From Moduliflexus sp964602655 (GTDB lineage Bacteria; Moduliflexota; Moduliflexia; Moduliflexales; Moduliflexaceae), in the NCBI GenBank assembly GCA_964602655.1, contig CAZRSF010000041.1, forward strand, positions 1 through 53,439: a stretch of 53,439 bases of DNA. Reading direction: 5' to 3'. The notes under the pieces were generated by a model. It was not told the origin of the DNA. It made no database searches and worked only from the letters and a program-made list of their open reading frames with translations. The translations under genes were made by a program, and so were the position numbers. Positions 7,535-16,653 of this stretch are shown here, one piece after another; positions within the stretch are counted from its first letter, which is position 1, and each line of letters begins with the position of its first letter.

Positions 7535-7860
7535 GATCTGTTCTCCTTTTTTACATTCCCCTCATGGGGGCAAAGGGTGGCTACATCCGTTTGATACGAC
7601 ACGTTTTTCTTTCTGTGTCTATGGTAGGATTTGCGCATGAACACAGTATGAACGCCGTATGAAATGTTTGTGAAATGTCATGACTGGTGTTTCGTCACGG
7701 GCGAAACACCAGTTTCGCCCTACGAACGGTACGTAAATAATTATAAAAATTCCATATTGACAAAACAGCAGAAACGCATAAGCTATGATTCGAAGAGTCT
7801 CAAGTCATGCTGTCAGGCGGGGTTGCTCTGTCTGGCAGGTATTTCCAACAAGGAGGAATT
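7535..7860. other. Divergent intergenic region with hairpin and possible promoter
   Basis: The region separates the minus-strand VIT/VWA gene from a plus-strand secreted-protein gene. It holds a hairpin (ACTGGTGTTTCG at 7683-7694 and its complement at 7702-7713). It also holds a TTGACA at 7757-7762 with TATGAT at 7784-7789. That spacing of 21 bases is longer than the usual 17, so the promoter is only tentative. A strong AAGGAGG lies just before the ATG at 7861. Confidence 0.45.
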
Positions 7861-8367
7861 ATGAACATGCGAACGCTGTTATTGACGTGTATGACTGTGT
7901 TGCTGCTTGGAGCCGCGCAAGCCCCGGCGGAAGTCGTTGTCTATCCGACGCCGGACGCGCCGATGTTCCAAATGACGATACCGGACAAATGGAACACCGA
8001 AATTATCGAAGAAACCATTCTGCAATCCATCTCGCCGGATGAAAAGGTGTATATGATGGTCTGGCCGGTGGATGCGGAAACGATGGAAGAAGCGGTTGAT
8101 GGGTTGGACGAGTTCTTGACCGATCTGCTGACGGAAATTACGCTCGACGGCGAAGGGGAAACGCTGGAGATCAACGGCTTTCCATTCTGGAAAGCGAACG
8201 GGCGCGGAAAGGATGTCGAAACGGACGAGGATGTCAGTATGACGGTCGGTTTTTTTGTTCCGGAAGAGGACATGGTCTGCCTTATCGTCTTCCTCGCTCA
8301 ACCGAAAGCGGCGCAACGCCATTCGGAAAGCATCGCCGCGATTTTTCAATCTATCAAAAAACCGTAA
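7861..8367 (+). CDS. Small secreted protein of unknown function
   Basis: This 168-residue protein starts with a clear signal peptide (MNMRTLLLTCMTVLLLGAA, cleavage likely near AQA/PAE). The mature part is rich in acidic residues and alternates strands and helices (PMFQMTIPDKWNTEI, SPDEKVYMMVWPVDA, VSMTVGFFVPEEDMVCLIVFL), the pattern of small periplasmic alpha/beta proteins of the PsbP/DcrB kind. That comparison is only structural intuition. The start at 7861 is chosen for its perfect AAGGAGG sequence; the longer frame upstream lacks one. A palindromic repeat follows the stop at 8372. Confidence 0.75.
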   Translation: MNMRTLLLTCMTVLLLGAAQAPAEVVVYPTPDAPMFQMTIPDKWNTEIIEETILQSISPDEKVYMMVWPVDAETMEEAVDGLDEFLTDLLTEITLDGEGETLEINGFPFWKANGRGKDVETDEDVSMTVGFFVPEEDMVCLIVFLAQPKAAQRHSESIAAIFQSIKKP

Positions 8368-8371
8368 TATG

Positions 8372-8404
8372 AACCCTGTCAGGGTTCGAAACCCTGGCAG
8401 GGTT
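8372..8404. repeat. Palindromic repeat, AACCCTGGCAGGGTT family
   Basis: GAACCCTGTCAGGGTT, a short loop, then AACCCTGGCAGGGTT. It lies between two convergent genes, where it could act as a bidirectional terminator. It is nearly identical to the element at 5325. Confidence 0.88.
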
Positions 8405-8415
8405 GTTCAATGCCT

Positions 8416-9189
8416 TTACCCAATCGTCCAGCCGCCATCCACATAGAGAATGTGGCCGGTTACGAATTCGGCGCAGGGGGAACAGAGGAAAATCACCGGC
8501 CCGACGATCCACTCCATTTCGCACAATTTGCCTTTTGGGATGCGATGGAGCACCCAATCTATTTTTTCCTGATTCCCTAACAGGCCGATTTTGACATCGT
8601 TTGTGGTAAAGGTCGGCGCAACGGCGTTGACGTTGATATTATCTTTCGCCCACTCCACCGCTAACGATTTCGTCAGTTGATCCATTGCCGCCTTGCTGGG
8701 CGCGTAGGCCATGTCCTGCGCTCTGCCGTGCAGACCGAGGACGGACGAGATGTTGACGATTCGCCCTTTTTTCTGCTGAATCATATATTTCCCAACCGCC
8801 TGGCAGGTCAAAAACGTCCCTTTCAGATTGACTTCCATCACCCAATCCCACATCGCCTCTTCGAAATCAACGGCATTTTCCAGATGCGAGACGCCCGCGC
8901 AATTGACTAATATATCAATTTTGCCGAATTGCTGTATGACCTGTTCTACCATGTCCTGCACACTCTCTTTTTTGGTCGTGTCTGCCGGAATGCCGACAAC
9001 GTCGAAGCCTTTGCCTTGCAATTCGTTGACCGTATGGAACAGATAGGTGGGTTTGACGCTCACCAACACGATTTTTGCGCCTAACGACGCCAATGCGATG
9101 GCGATTTCCTTGCCGATGCCGCGTGATGCGCCCGTGACAATCGCGACCTCTCCCTGAATATCGAACATGCTTTGCAATGTATATTCCAT
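8416..9189 (-). CDS. SDR-family NAD(P)-dependent oxidoreductase
   Basis: This 257-residue classical short-chain dehydrogenase/reductase has the cofactor motif VTGASRGIGKEIA near residue 19, NCAGVSH after the fourth strand, the catalytic Ser in ISSVLG and the YAPSK (Y-x3-K) motif, and ends with LYVDGGWTIG. Such enzymes oxidise or reduce alcohols, sugars or beta-keto acyl groups. The pattern is nearest to gluconate 5-dehydrogenase or 3-oxoacyl-ACP reductase-like members; the substrate cannot be assigned. It stands alone, convergent with the secreted-protein gene. A start at the internal Met of MFDIQGEVAIV would also give a complete enzyme. Confidence 0.88.
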   Translation of the reverse strand: MEYTLQSMFDIQGEVAIVTGASRGIGKEIAIALASLGAKIVLVSVKPTYLFHTVNELQGKGFDVVGIPADTTKKESVQDMVEQVIQQFGKIDILVNCAGVSHLENAVDFEEAMWDWVMEVNLKGTFLTCQAVGKYMIQQKKGRIVNISSVLGLHGRAQDMAYAPSKAAMDQLTKSLAVEWAKDNINVNAVAPTFTTNDVKIGLLGNQEKIDWVLHRIPKGKLCEMEWIVGPVIFLCSPCAEFVTGHILYVDGGWTIG

Positions 9190-9380
9190 GATGCGCGCGT
9201 TCCGTTTTCTTGGTTAGTGTGAAATAATGCGAATATCGTTTTCCCTATTAGACGCATGAACCGCCAAAGCGTTATAATGTCACAGGAAAAACCCCGATCA
9301 AAGCGGCTGCTTATGAGAATCATAGGGCGAAACATTCGGAATTCTAAACTGTACGATCTTTTTACCACAATTGGCATGAC

Positions 9381-10442
9381 TTAATATGGCGGCAGCAGTC
9401 TTCTGAATCCATGTAACAGCACAATCGCGGTAAAGCAAAAATTCCGCAATAATAGCAGCGGAAACGCCACGTTAGAAGCCGTTTCCGAATACCACGAACT
9501 CGTCTGACGCAATTGGCGCGCGACGGTTTGCATCCAACCAACGGATTCGGGAAATTCGACAATCCCGTCAATCCATTCGCGCGGGATGCCTTCGACGCCG
9601 ACTCGCGCCCCGATAATGCCGCCGAGAATCGCGCCGGTCGTATCCGTATCGCCGCCGCAGGCGAGAATATTCGAAAGCGCCTGCCTGAAATCGTCCGGAT
9701 GCCGTAACCAGACGTGCAGCACTGCCGGAACGGTATGGTATATATATCCGCTGATTCCCTGTGTTGAGTTCGGAACGAGACGCTGATAAAAATCGGCGGT
9801 AGATTCGTTCGCGCCGACGCTTTGCGCGACGCGGCGCATCAATTCCAGGAATTCCTCCGCGTGTTCGTCCGCAAGAACCGTTTGCAGCCTCTCAAGATAC
9901 GATGCTCCGTCAATCGCTGCGCTCGTTGCGCTCAGATGGGCAGCCAGCGCGACCGCGACTGCGCCGTAATACGCTTTCGGATCGGTGTGCGTGATAGTCG
10001 TTGAACGCCGCACAAACTCTTTTAAACGCTCAATATCAGCGCCATACATGACGCCGAGAATTGCGCTCCGCATCGCCGCGCCGTTCCCGGCGGAAAACAC
10101 GCCGCTGGCGCGTGGTGAATAGCCCACGCAAAGCTTGAGGCAGGATCGCAGCGTCGCGAAACCGATTCCGGCAGGCAGCCCGAACAACCATCGGCGCAGC
10201 CTTCGCGCCAATTCTTGAGAAAAGCGTTCCGGGTCGCCGCCAGCCTCAATCAACGCCTGCGCGACCATCAGCGTATGCTCGGTATCATCGGAAATCATGC
10301 CGCGCCCCAGCAGGAAATGATGGCGGTCCAAACGAGGAAACAGACGGCTTGCTCGTTGCGGCGACAAGCCTTCATAGGGCAAACCGAGACTGTCGCCAAC
10401 TGCCGTGCCGATGATGCACCCTTCGAACGCCTGTATGGTCAT
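9381..10442 (-). CDS. ADP-ribosylglycohydrolase family protein
   Basis: This 353-residue protein has the features of the DraG/ARH fold: GCIIGTAVGDSLGLPYEG at the start, SDDTEHTLMVAQAL near residue 50 and ACGGDTDTTGAILGGIIGA near 265, whose acidic residues bind two metal ions. The family removes ADP-ribose from arginine or other groups on proteins and nucleic acids, reversing ADP-ribosylation. No partner transferase is seen nearby. The last 30 residues are hydrophobic and basic and extend past the core domain. The gene is followed on the minus strand by a short gap and preceded by guaB across a hairpin repeat. Confidence 0.88.
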   Translation of the reverse strand: MTIQAFEGCIIGTAVGDSLGLPYEGLSPQRASRLFPRLDRHHFLLGRGMISDDTEHTLMVAQALIEAGGDPERFSQELARRLRRWLFGLPAGIGFATLRSCLKLCVGYSPRASGVFSAGNGAAMRSAILGVMYGADIERLKEFVRRSTTITHTDPKAYYGAVAVALAAHLSATSAAIDGASYLERLQTVLADEHAEEFLELMRRVAQSVGANESTADFYQRLVPNSTQGISGYIYHTVPAVLHVWLRHPDDFRQALSNILACGGDTDTTGAILGGIIGARVGVEGIPREWIDGIVEFPESVGWMQTVARQLRQTSSWYSETASNVAFPLLLLRNFCFTAIVLLHGFRRLLPPY

Positions 10443-10454
10443 AAAATTTCAATA

Positions 10455-10484
10455 TGTAGAGACGCACGGCTGTGCGTCTCTACA
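10455..10484. repeat. Palindromic repeat, GTAGAGACGC family
   Basis: A perfect inverted repeat with 13-base arms (TGTAGAGACGCAC) and a four-base loop. It sits between guaB and the ADP-ribosylglycohydrolase gene on the minus strand. The outer arms of the element at 37462-37626 belong to the same family. Confidence 0.88.
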
Positions 10485-10496
10485 AAACGAATCGGT

Positions 10497-11999
10497 TTAC
10501 ATATATTTCGGCATTTTGTAGGAGTGCATGTCATGGACACCGCCTTCGATTTGCGCCGACATCGAGCGTCCTTCGAAGCGGAGTTCGCCGCTGTATAAGG
10601 CGTCATGCAGTTCTGCGACCGTCCGCTTGCCGAGGTCTTGGAACGCATGTTTCAGCCCTTGAATCAAGTACGGCACGTAATCGAAGACCGAGCCTTTGTC
10701 CACGACACTGCCGCTGACGCCCTGCGCCACTTTCACCTTGCTTTCTTCCGTGAAATAACGCTTGCCGCCGCCTTTTTCCATCGCTTCCAGCGACGCCATG
10801 CCGCGATAGCGTTTGAGGCGGACGCCGTTTTCATAAAAATAATCCCCCGGCGCTTCCTGCGTTCCGGCGAACATCGAACCCATCATCGGCGCGGATGCCC
10901 CGATTGCGATGGCTTTGGCGATATGCCCGATATTCGCGATCCCGCCGTCGGCGATGACCGGCACGTCGAATTGTCGGGCGTATTTGGCGCAGCGATAGAT
11001 CGCCGTCGCCTGCGAGCGACCGCACGCCATCGTGGTCTGCGTCGTGCAGATCGATCCCGGCCCCATGCCGATCCGCAACGCGTCTGCGCCCGCCTGAATC
11101 AATTTCGCGCATTGTTCTTCCGTGACCACATTGCCGCCGATCACGTCAATTTCAGGATAATTCCGTTTAATATACTGGATCATCTCGATCTGGTAAATCG
11201 AATTGCCCTGCGCCGAATCTATGACGATGACATCCACGCCGACTTTCGCCAATTCAGCGAGACGTTCTTTGGCTTCTTCGCGGGTCGAAATCGCCGCGCC
11301 GACGCGCAACTGTTTGCGGGCGTCTTTCGAGGCATTCGGATATTCTTTGTTTTTCAACAAATCGTTGCGGCTCATCAGCGCGACCAAATTGCCGGCGTCA
11401 TCCACAATCGGCAGTTTCCCCTTTTTGGACGCGCGAAGAATCTTGTTGGAGTCCGACAACGAAATCCCCTGAGGCGCAGTCAACACCTCTTTCGTCATCA
11501 CCTCGGACAGTTTGCGGCTGCGATCTTTTTCGAAATCAATATCGCGGTTCGTCACGATGCCGACGAGTTTCGAATGCAATTGCCCGTTTTCCGTAATCGG
11601 AATGCCTGAAAAATTATACTTGCGCTTGATCTCGTCCACGTCCGCAATCGTATGTTCCGGCGACAGCACTTTCGGATTCATAATAAAACCGTTTTCGTAG
11701 CGTTTGACTTTGCGCACCTGTTCCGCCTGTTCCGCCACCGTGTTGTTGTAGTGAATGATGCCGATGCCGCCGAGCAGCGCGAGACTGATCGCCATTCTCG
11801 CCTCGGTCACGGTATCCATCGGGCTGGAAACAATCGGTTTTTTCAGGCCGATATTGCGGGTCAAACGGGTTTCAAGATTCACCATTTCCGGTAAAAAATC
11901 AATATATCCTGGTAAAATAATAAAATCATTATAGGCTAAACCGAGTGGTGCGTGAAATAATTCGCTGGCAGAATAGCCGTCGCGCGTGATTGTTTCCAT
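10497..11999 (-). CDS. guaB: IMP dehydrogenase, resembling the eukaryotic type
   Basis: This 500-residue enzyme oxidises IMP to XMP with NAD, the first committed step of GMP synthesis. The catalytic loop GPGSICTTQ (Cys near 325), the NAD/IMP-site DGGIANIGHIAKA and the flap YRGMASLEAM are present, with a two-CBS regulatory insert at about 110-230. By eye the chain follows the vertebrate enzyme unusually closely: LAYNDFIILPGYIDF, VSSPMDTVTEA, SQGNSI-type DSAQGNSIYQIEMI, and a C-terminus with YSGELRFE, SAQIEGGVHDMHSY. The ATG at 11999 starts METITRDGYSASELF. It is divergent from purM, consistent with a purine locus. Confidence 0.95.
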   Translation of the reverse strand: METITRDGYSASELFHAPLGLAYNDFIILPGYIDFLPEMVNLETRLTRNIGLKKPIVSSPMDTVTEARMAISLALLGGIGIIHYNNTVAEQAEQVRKVKRYENGFIMNPKVLSPEHTIADVDEIKRKYNFSGIPITENGQLHSKLVGIVTNRDIDFEKDRSRKLSEVMTKEVLTAPQGISLSDSNKILRASKKGKLPIVDDAGNLVALMSRNDLLKNKEYPNASKDARKQLRVGAAISTREEAKERLAELAKVGVDVIVIDSAQGNSIYQIEMIQYIKRNYPEIDVIGGNVVTEEQCAKLIQAGADALRIGMGPGSICTTQTTMACGRSQATAIYRCAKYARQFDVPVIADGGIANIGHIAKAIAIGASAPMMGSMFAGTQEAPGDYFYENGVRLKRYRGMASLEAMEKGGGKRYFTEESKVKVAQGVSGSVVDKGSVFDYVPYLIQGLKHAFQDLGKRTVAELHDALYSGELRFEGRSMSAQIEGGVHDMHSYKMPKYM

Positions 12000-12418
12000 A
12001 AATTTTTCTCCCAAGTGTTCATTTAAAATGATGTTCGCGTCATATCAGCGACTATCGGAAATAAAAAATCATCTACCGAATTTCCCGTTCAGGGAGGGGC
12101 AGAGGTGGAGTAACCGTTATTTCCGATAACATATATTGTCAACAGTCTTCATCCATTTTCCCGCCGATTGTTGTCAAGGATGACTTGCAAAAATTCATCG
12201 CGCAACATGCCGCGCATTGAAAAGTCCCACCCCGTCCCCATTCTTTTATTGACATTTTCGAAGTTTAAAAAATGATGGGGCTTGTATTGCGGGAATCAAC
12301 ACATCATTTCATCACTTTTTCAGACGAACGTAACCAGAGGAGCGCCTGCCCGAACAGAGCGGCATTCGTTTTGACGGGCAGCCTGAGGCATCGCATGAAT
12401 GCAACGCAACGCAGCGGC
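12000..12418. other. Divergent guaB-purM intergenic region
   Basis: No gene is credited here. It must carry promoters for guaB (minus) and purM (plus). A 12-base inverted pair, TATCGGAAATAA near 12054 and TTATTTCCGATA near 12117, encloses a short CAGGGAGGGGCAGAGGTGG stretch that resembles the CTCCTGGGAGGGG repeat family. TTGACA at 12249-12254 lies at a reasonable distance before purM, but no convincing -10 follows. Confidence 0.5.
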
Positions 12419-13444
12419 ATGAATATAAATTTAGGGGATGAATGTTCCCGCAACGCCTATAACTGGGCGAAAAAGACGTTTGCCAATCGCGCTGGAAAAG
12501 CGGGCGCGGCATGTCTGAACGTGGACGGCGGCTTTGCCAATCTGCTTGATTTTAACGGCGTCAAAATCGGCATTTCGTCCGATGGCATCGGCACGAAAAT
12601 CGAATTGGCGGAACGCACCGGCATCTATCACACGCTCGGCTTCGACCTGATGGCAATGATTGTGGATGATCTCGTATCGAGCGGCGTCGAACCGACAACG
12701 CTATCGAACATTATTGATCTCGATTTTCTTGACGCCGAGATTATCAACGACCTGATGCGCGGCCTGCATGACGCGGCGAACGAATGCGGCGTGGCAATCA
12801 GCGGCGGCGAAATCGCGGAACTCGGCACGCGCATGAACGGCTATGGCGCGCGGATGCACTTCAACTGGTGTGCCACCGGCATCGGCATACTGCATTCGAG
12901 CCTCAAGAAGCCGATTGACGGCAGCGCCGCGCAGGTCGGCGACGCGGTGATGGCATTCCAGAGTCGCGGCTTTCGCAGCAACGGCTTTTCGTTGCTGCGC
13001 ACGATTATGCGCGAGCAGTTCGGCGACGAATGGCATACGGCGAAATATGACGACACGCGCAGATGGGGCGAAGTGCTGCTGACGCCGTCGCGCATTTTCG
13101 CGCCGATGATCTGCCGCTTGCTGTCGAATAATATCGGCATCAAAGGCATCGCGCACATCACCGGCGGCGGCATTGCGGGCAATTTCGAGCGCGTCACGAA
13201 AGTCAATAAACTCGGCGCGACACTTGACAATCTGTTCCCGCCGTTGGACATGATGCAAAAAGTGATCGAACTCGGCAGGCTGTCGGCAGAGACCGCATAT
13301 CGCTACTGGAACATGGGCAACGGCATGTTGTTCGTCGTCGCGCCACCCGAAGCCGACGCCGTCGTCCGCCTTTCCGCCGAACACGGCTTCAACGCCCGCC
13401 GCGTCGGGACAATTACCGCCGATCCGGACATTCGGATCGGGTAA
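12419..13444 (+). CDS. purM: Phosphoribosylformylglycinamidine cyclo-ligase (AIR synthase)
   Basis: PurM closes the imidazole ring: FGAM plus ATP gives AIR. The 341-residue reading from 12419 fits the family length. Motifs include SSDGIGTKIELAE, DLMAMIVDDLVSSGVEP, SGGEIAEL, FRSNGFSLLR and the C-terminal AHITGGGIAGNFERV and WNMGNGMLFVV, covering both halves of the PurM fold. The start is uncertain: no strong ribosome-binding sequence precedes 12419 and an alternative Met lies at 12398. The 49 residues between 12272 and 12419 look non-conserved and are excluded. It opens the plus-strand purine series continued by purL, purQ and purH, but a block of defence-like genes separates it from purL. Confidence 0.9.
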   Translation: MNINLGDECSRNAYNWAKKTFANRAGKAGAACLNVDGGFANLLDFNGVKIGISSDGIGTKIELAERTGIYHTLGFDLMAMIVDDLVSSGVEPTTLSNIIDLDFLDAEIINDLMRGLHDAANECGVAISGGEIAELGTRMNGYGARMHFNWCATGIGILHSSLKKPIDGSAAQVGDAVMAFQSRGFRSNGFSLLRTIMREQFGDEWHTAKYDDTRRWGEVLLTPSRIFAPMICRLLSNNIGIKGIAHITGGGIAGNFERVTKVNKLGATLDNLFPPLDMMQKVIELGRLSAETAYRYWNMGNGMLFVVAPPEADAVVRLSAEHGFNARRVGTITADPDIRIG

Positions 13445-13453
13445 ATAGATGTT

Positions 13454-13630
13454 GCCCTGAAAGGGCAGAGGAATAAAGCCTGGGGTGACAACCCCAGGAA
13501 ACGCGAACCACACCGTTCTTACGCCCTGAAGGGGCGTAAGATGTTCCGATGCCCTTTCAGGGCAAGCTAATCTGACACGTTGTAACCTGGGGTTGTGACC
13601 CCAGGCTATATCCTTCTGCCCTTTCAGGGC
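13454..13630. repeat. Composite palindromic repeat, GCCCTGAAAGGGC family
   Basis: It begins with GCCCTGAAAGGGC and ends with GCCCTTTCAGGGC. Inside are the complementary CCTGGGGTGACAACCCCAGG and its inverse, and TTACGCCCTGAAGGGGCGTAA. The organisation matches 2751-2927. It lies between purM and the STAND ATPase gene. Confidence 0.88.
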
Positions 13631-13678
13631 AAAGGAAAACAAAATTCAGCATAATAATTTCGCAGGCGAGGAGGCGTT

Positions 13679-16384
13679 ATGAGCGTGATTGATTGGATTC
13701 CCGCGAGTTTCAGAGATAAAGTCGTGGACGTGGTCGTTGATTTCGTGTCGGAGCAGGCGAAAAAGCATCTTAGCGACGAGATGGCTGGCCGCATCAAAAA
13801 AATGCGTTCCGACGCCGGATTCCAGAAAGCGTTCGAGCAGGGCTTGCAGCAGGCGGCGCAGCGCTTTTCCGACGAATACGAGCGGGAGGATGAAGATTTA
13901 GCCGCCGCGCTGCGCAATGCGCCGGAATTTTTCGAAAACGAACAGGTGCAGGCCGCGCTGATCAAAATCCTCAAAAATCCGGGTGCATATCTGAGTGACG
14001 AGCGGACGCTCCTCGCGCAAACGTTCGATTCCGTCCTGCCGACGCGCAAAAACCGGGATCGCATGAATCAGGCCGTCAGCTATTTCCTGCGCTGCCTTGC
14101 GGAAGAACTCTGCCATTTGCCCGAATTGCAGCCGATTTACAGCTTTCAATTCCAGCGCATGACGGCGGAGGCGCTGCGCCAGCAAGCCGAAATGCAGCGG
14201 ATTCAATTGCAGGCGTTGACCGGCCTGAACAGCGGAATGCGGGACGCGCTGCTGCAACTGACCGACAAGCTCGTGGAACAAAAGGCGCTCCCCGGCGGCG
14301 CGACGTACATGCTGCCAGAACGCCCGAAAGTCTATCACAACCTGCCGCAGCCTGATTACGGCCATTTTGTCGGACGCGAGACGGAACTCAAGAAAATCAC
14401 GGACATTCTGCGCCCCTATCCGCAGTCGCAGCACGCGCTCGTCACGATTGATGGCATCGGCGGGATCGGCAAAAGCGCGTTGGCGTTAGAAATCGGGCAT
14501 CGCTTTTTGCGGTATTTCGACGACCTGCCGCCGGACGAACGATTCGAGGCGATTATCTGGGCGAGCGCGAAACTGACGATTTTGACGGCGGAAGGCATCA
14601 GCACGCGGCGGCAGATTTTGCGGACGCTCGACGACATTTACAACGCCCTCGCGGTCGGTTTGCAGCGCGAAGACATCACCCGCGCCCGCAAAGAGGATCA
14701 GGACGAAGTCGTCCGCAACGCCCTGACGCGCCAACGGACGCTGCTGATTGTAGATAATCTCGAAACGGTGGACGATGAGGCGGTTTTGACCTTTCTGCGG
14801 GAACTCCCCGCGCCGACAAAAGCCATTGTCACGACGCGCCACCGCCTTGATGTCGCCTATCCCGTGCGCCTGACCGGAATGCCGCTCGATGACGCGCAGC
14901 AGTTGATTCGGCAGGAATGCGAGAAGAAAGGCGTCACGTTAGACCTTGATGAAAAGAAGACAGCATCCTTCGACTCCGCTCAGGATGACTGTCGTGCCGC
15001 TCTGAATAATAGTCATGGTGAGCGAAGTCGAACCATGTCCAACACCCAGCGACTTTTCGAACGCACCGGCGGCGTACCGCTCGCGATAGTCTGGAGCATC
15101 GCGCAGATGGGCTTCGGTTATGGCGTCGAAGCGGTCTTGCATCGGTTGGGACAGCCGACCAGCGATATTTCGCGCTTCTGTTTCGAAGGCGCAGTCGAGC
15201 GGATTTCCGGCAAACCGGCGCACAAATTATTGATGGTCTTGTCGCTCTGCGCCGAAAGCGCCAGCCGCGAGTCGCTCGGCTATGCGACGGAATTGGCTGA
15301 ATTCGACCGCGATGACGGCCTGGTGGAATTGGAAAAACTCTCGCTCGTCAACAAAAGCGGCGACCGCTTCTGGCTGCTGCCGTTGACGAAACAGTATGCG
15401 GTTGCGGAGTTTGAGAAGTCGGCGGAGAAAGAGCAATTACGCGAAAAATGGATTAAATATTTTAGAACGTTATGTGAAGAATATGATAGTAAATACTGGA
15501 ATTGGACAAATTACGATTGGTTGTTAATTGAAGGGAATAATATTCTTTCAATTGTCGACGGCGCAATATCTGGTGGTTACGGAGAAATTGCCTTGTCATT
15601 TGCTCATGCTACATATCGTTATTTAGATATGAATGGTCGTGAGAATGATTTGGTATATTATGGGCAACAATTACAACAGATAGCTCAATTTTTAAATGAT
15701 AAACGAACCTTGGCGTGGTTATGCAACCATTGGTTAGTTTGGCTTAATGTTAATGTAAAAAATCCAGAACGTGCAACTGCTCTTGCCAAACAAAGTTTAG
15801 CCTTATATCAAGAGTTATCTGATGTTAAAGGGATATGTATTGCTATGGGATTTTTGGGGCGGGCGTTCCGGCTATCAAACAAATACGCAAAAGCAGACGA
15901 AATGTTTAAGGATGCAATGAATTTGGCAAGAAAACATAATTATGGTGATGGCATAGCATCAATTAATTTTGAATTAGGTAAAATGGCACTTGATAGCGGA
16001 AATTGGAAAGATGCAAAAATATACATAGAATCTGTCATTAATTGGTGTGAAGAGCATGAAAACGAATCAGATTTAGGCGTCTCTTCTATGATGGGGGCAA
16101 TTGGATTTTTAGGATGGATAGAATTCAATCTCGGTGATTTTTATAAGGCTAAAAAATTGATGGAAAGAAGCCTAATATTTTTTGAACGCTTTGGAGGAAA
16201 AGAATATCTGGCAACATTATGTTTGCGATTAGCAATTGTTGAAAAAGCTCTTGGCAATTATGAAAAAACCTTACAACATGCCAAAGAAGCGTATTTCTGG
16301 GCAGAACGGCTGGGCATGGTGCGGGAATTGGAAGGCGCGAAAGCCCTGCTGAACGAATTGAACGCGGAACCGCCTGCCGCATAA
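13679..16384 (+). CDS. STAND-family ATPase (NB-ARC-like) with C-terminal TPR-like sensor region
   Basis: This 901-residue protein has an N-terminal helical region (about 1-215), an NB-ARC-like NTPase (about 216-585), and a C-terminal helical-repeat region (about 590-890) with TPR-like units such as ATALAKQSLALYQELSD and YAKADEMFKDAMNLA. Walker A is DGIGGIGKSALAL near 257, Walker B is LLIVDNLE near 355. STAND proteins are molecular switches; many prokaryotic ones are antiphage sensors that oligomerise on binding a target. No classical effector domain is recognised at the N-terminus. A palindromic repeat is inserted in frame around residues 431-451. Base use drops to AT-rich from about 15437 to 16290, exactly the sensor region, then returns. 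AGGAGG precedes the start. A defence role is inferred from family and neighbours. Confidence 0.85.
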   Translation: MSVIDWIPASFRDKVVDVVVDFVSEQAKKHLSDEMAGRIKKMRSDAGFQKAFEQGLQQAAQRFSDEYEREDEDLAAALRNAPEFFENEQVQAALIKILKNPGAYLSDERTLLAQTFDSVLPTRKNRDRMNQAVSYFLRCLAEELCHLPELQPIYSFQFQRMTAEALRQQAEMQRIQLQALTGLNSGMRDALLQLTDKLVEQKALPGGATYMLPERPKVYHNLPQPDYGHFVGRETELKKITDILRPYPQSQHALVTIDGIGGIGKSALALEIGHRFLRYFDDLPPDERFEAIIWASAKLTILTAEGISTRRQILRTLDDIYNALAVGLQREDITRARKEDQDEVVRNALTRQRTLLIVDNLETVDDEAVLTFLRELPAPTKAIVTTRHRLDVAYPVRLTGMPLDDAQQLIRQECEKKGVTLDLDEKKTASFDSAQDDCRAALNNSHGERSRTMSNTQRLFERTGGVPLAIVWSIAQMGFGYGVEAVLHRLGQPTSDISRFCFEGAVERISGKPAHKLLMVLSLCAESASRESLGYATELAEFDRDDGLVELEKLSLVNKSGDRFWLLPLTKQYAVAEFEKSAEKEQLREKWIKYFRTLCEEYDSKYWNWTNYDWLLIEGNNILSIVDGAISGGYGEIALSFAHATYRYLDMNGRENDLVYYGQQLQQIAQFLNDKRTLAWLCNHWLVWLNVNVKNPERATALAKQSLALYQELSDVKGICIAMGFLGRAFRLSNKYAKADEMFKDAMNLARKHNYGDGIASINFELGKMALDSGNWKDAKIYIESVINWCEEHENESDLGVSSMMGAIGFLGWIEFNLGDFYKAKKLMERSLIFFERFGGKEYLATLCLRLAIVEKALGNYEKTLQHAKEAYFWAERLGMVRELEGAKALLNELNAEPPAA
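14969..15032. repeat. Palindromic repeat inside STAND gene, TTCGACTCCGCTCAGGATGA type
   Basis: Left arm TTCGACTCCGCTCAGGATGA... at 14969-14990 pairs with the imperfect complement ending AGCGAAGTCGAA at 15011-15032. It is read in frame as FDSAQDD ... HGERSRT within the NTPase region, between its core and the following helical part. The open frame continues through it. Confidence 0.85.
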
Positions 16385-16407
16385 CATCTCATGAAACGGA
16401 GATATGT

Positions 16408-16653
16408 ATGACACTTGACGCAGTCGTAAAAGACGATGGCACGTTGATTGCCAAAGCCCCGAAATCGTTATGGGGTCAACAGCTTAAAATTGAGATTCTG
16501 ACTGAGAGTGATAAAACGCGCACCCCGCGTAAAAAACATTCTCAGTGGGAGAAGATGAAGCAAGCGTTGCAAGATATTGATGCGCTGAATCTTCCAGAAC
16601 GGGAATTTACCGATATCTTAACCGAACTCCGAACATTTAAGGAAACTCTATGA
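16408..16653 (+). CDS. Probable antitoxin of PIN toxin-antitoxin pair
   Basis: This 81-residue protein begins MTLDAVVKDDGTLIAKAPKSL, a short strand-rich N-terminus like AbrB-type or DUF2281-type antitoxins, and ends with charged helices (SQWEKMKQALQDIDAL). It overlaps the downstream PIN gene by four bases (ATGA), as antitoxins usually do. The domain family is not firmly recognised; the call rests mainly on size, order and coupling. The start at 16408 follows a GGAG sequence. Confidence 0.7.
   Translation: MTLDAVVKDDGTLIAKAPKSLWGQQLKIEILTESDKTRTPRKKHSQWEKMKQALQDIDALNLPEREFTDILTELRTFKETL

Noticed and set aside
12249..12277. Sigma-70 promoter for purM
   Set aside because: TTGACA is good but the base stretch at -10 has no TATAAT-like match at normal spacing.
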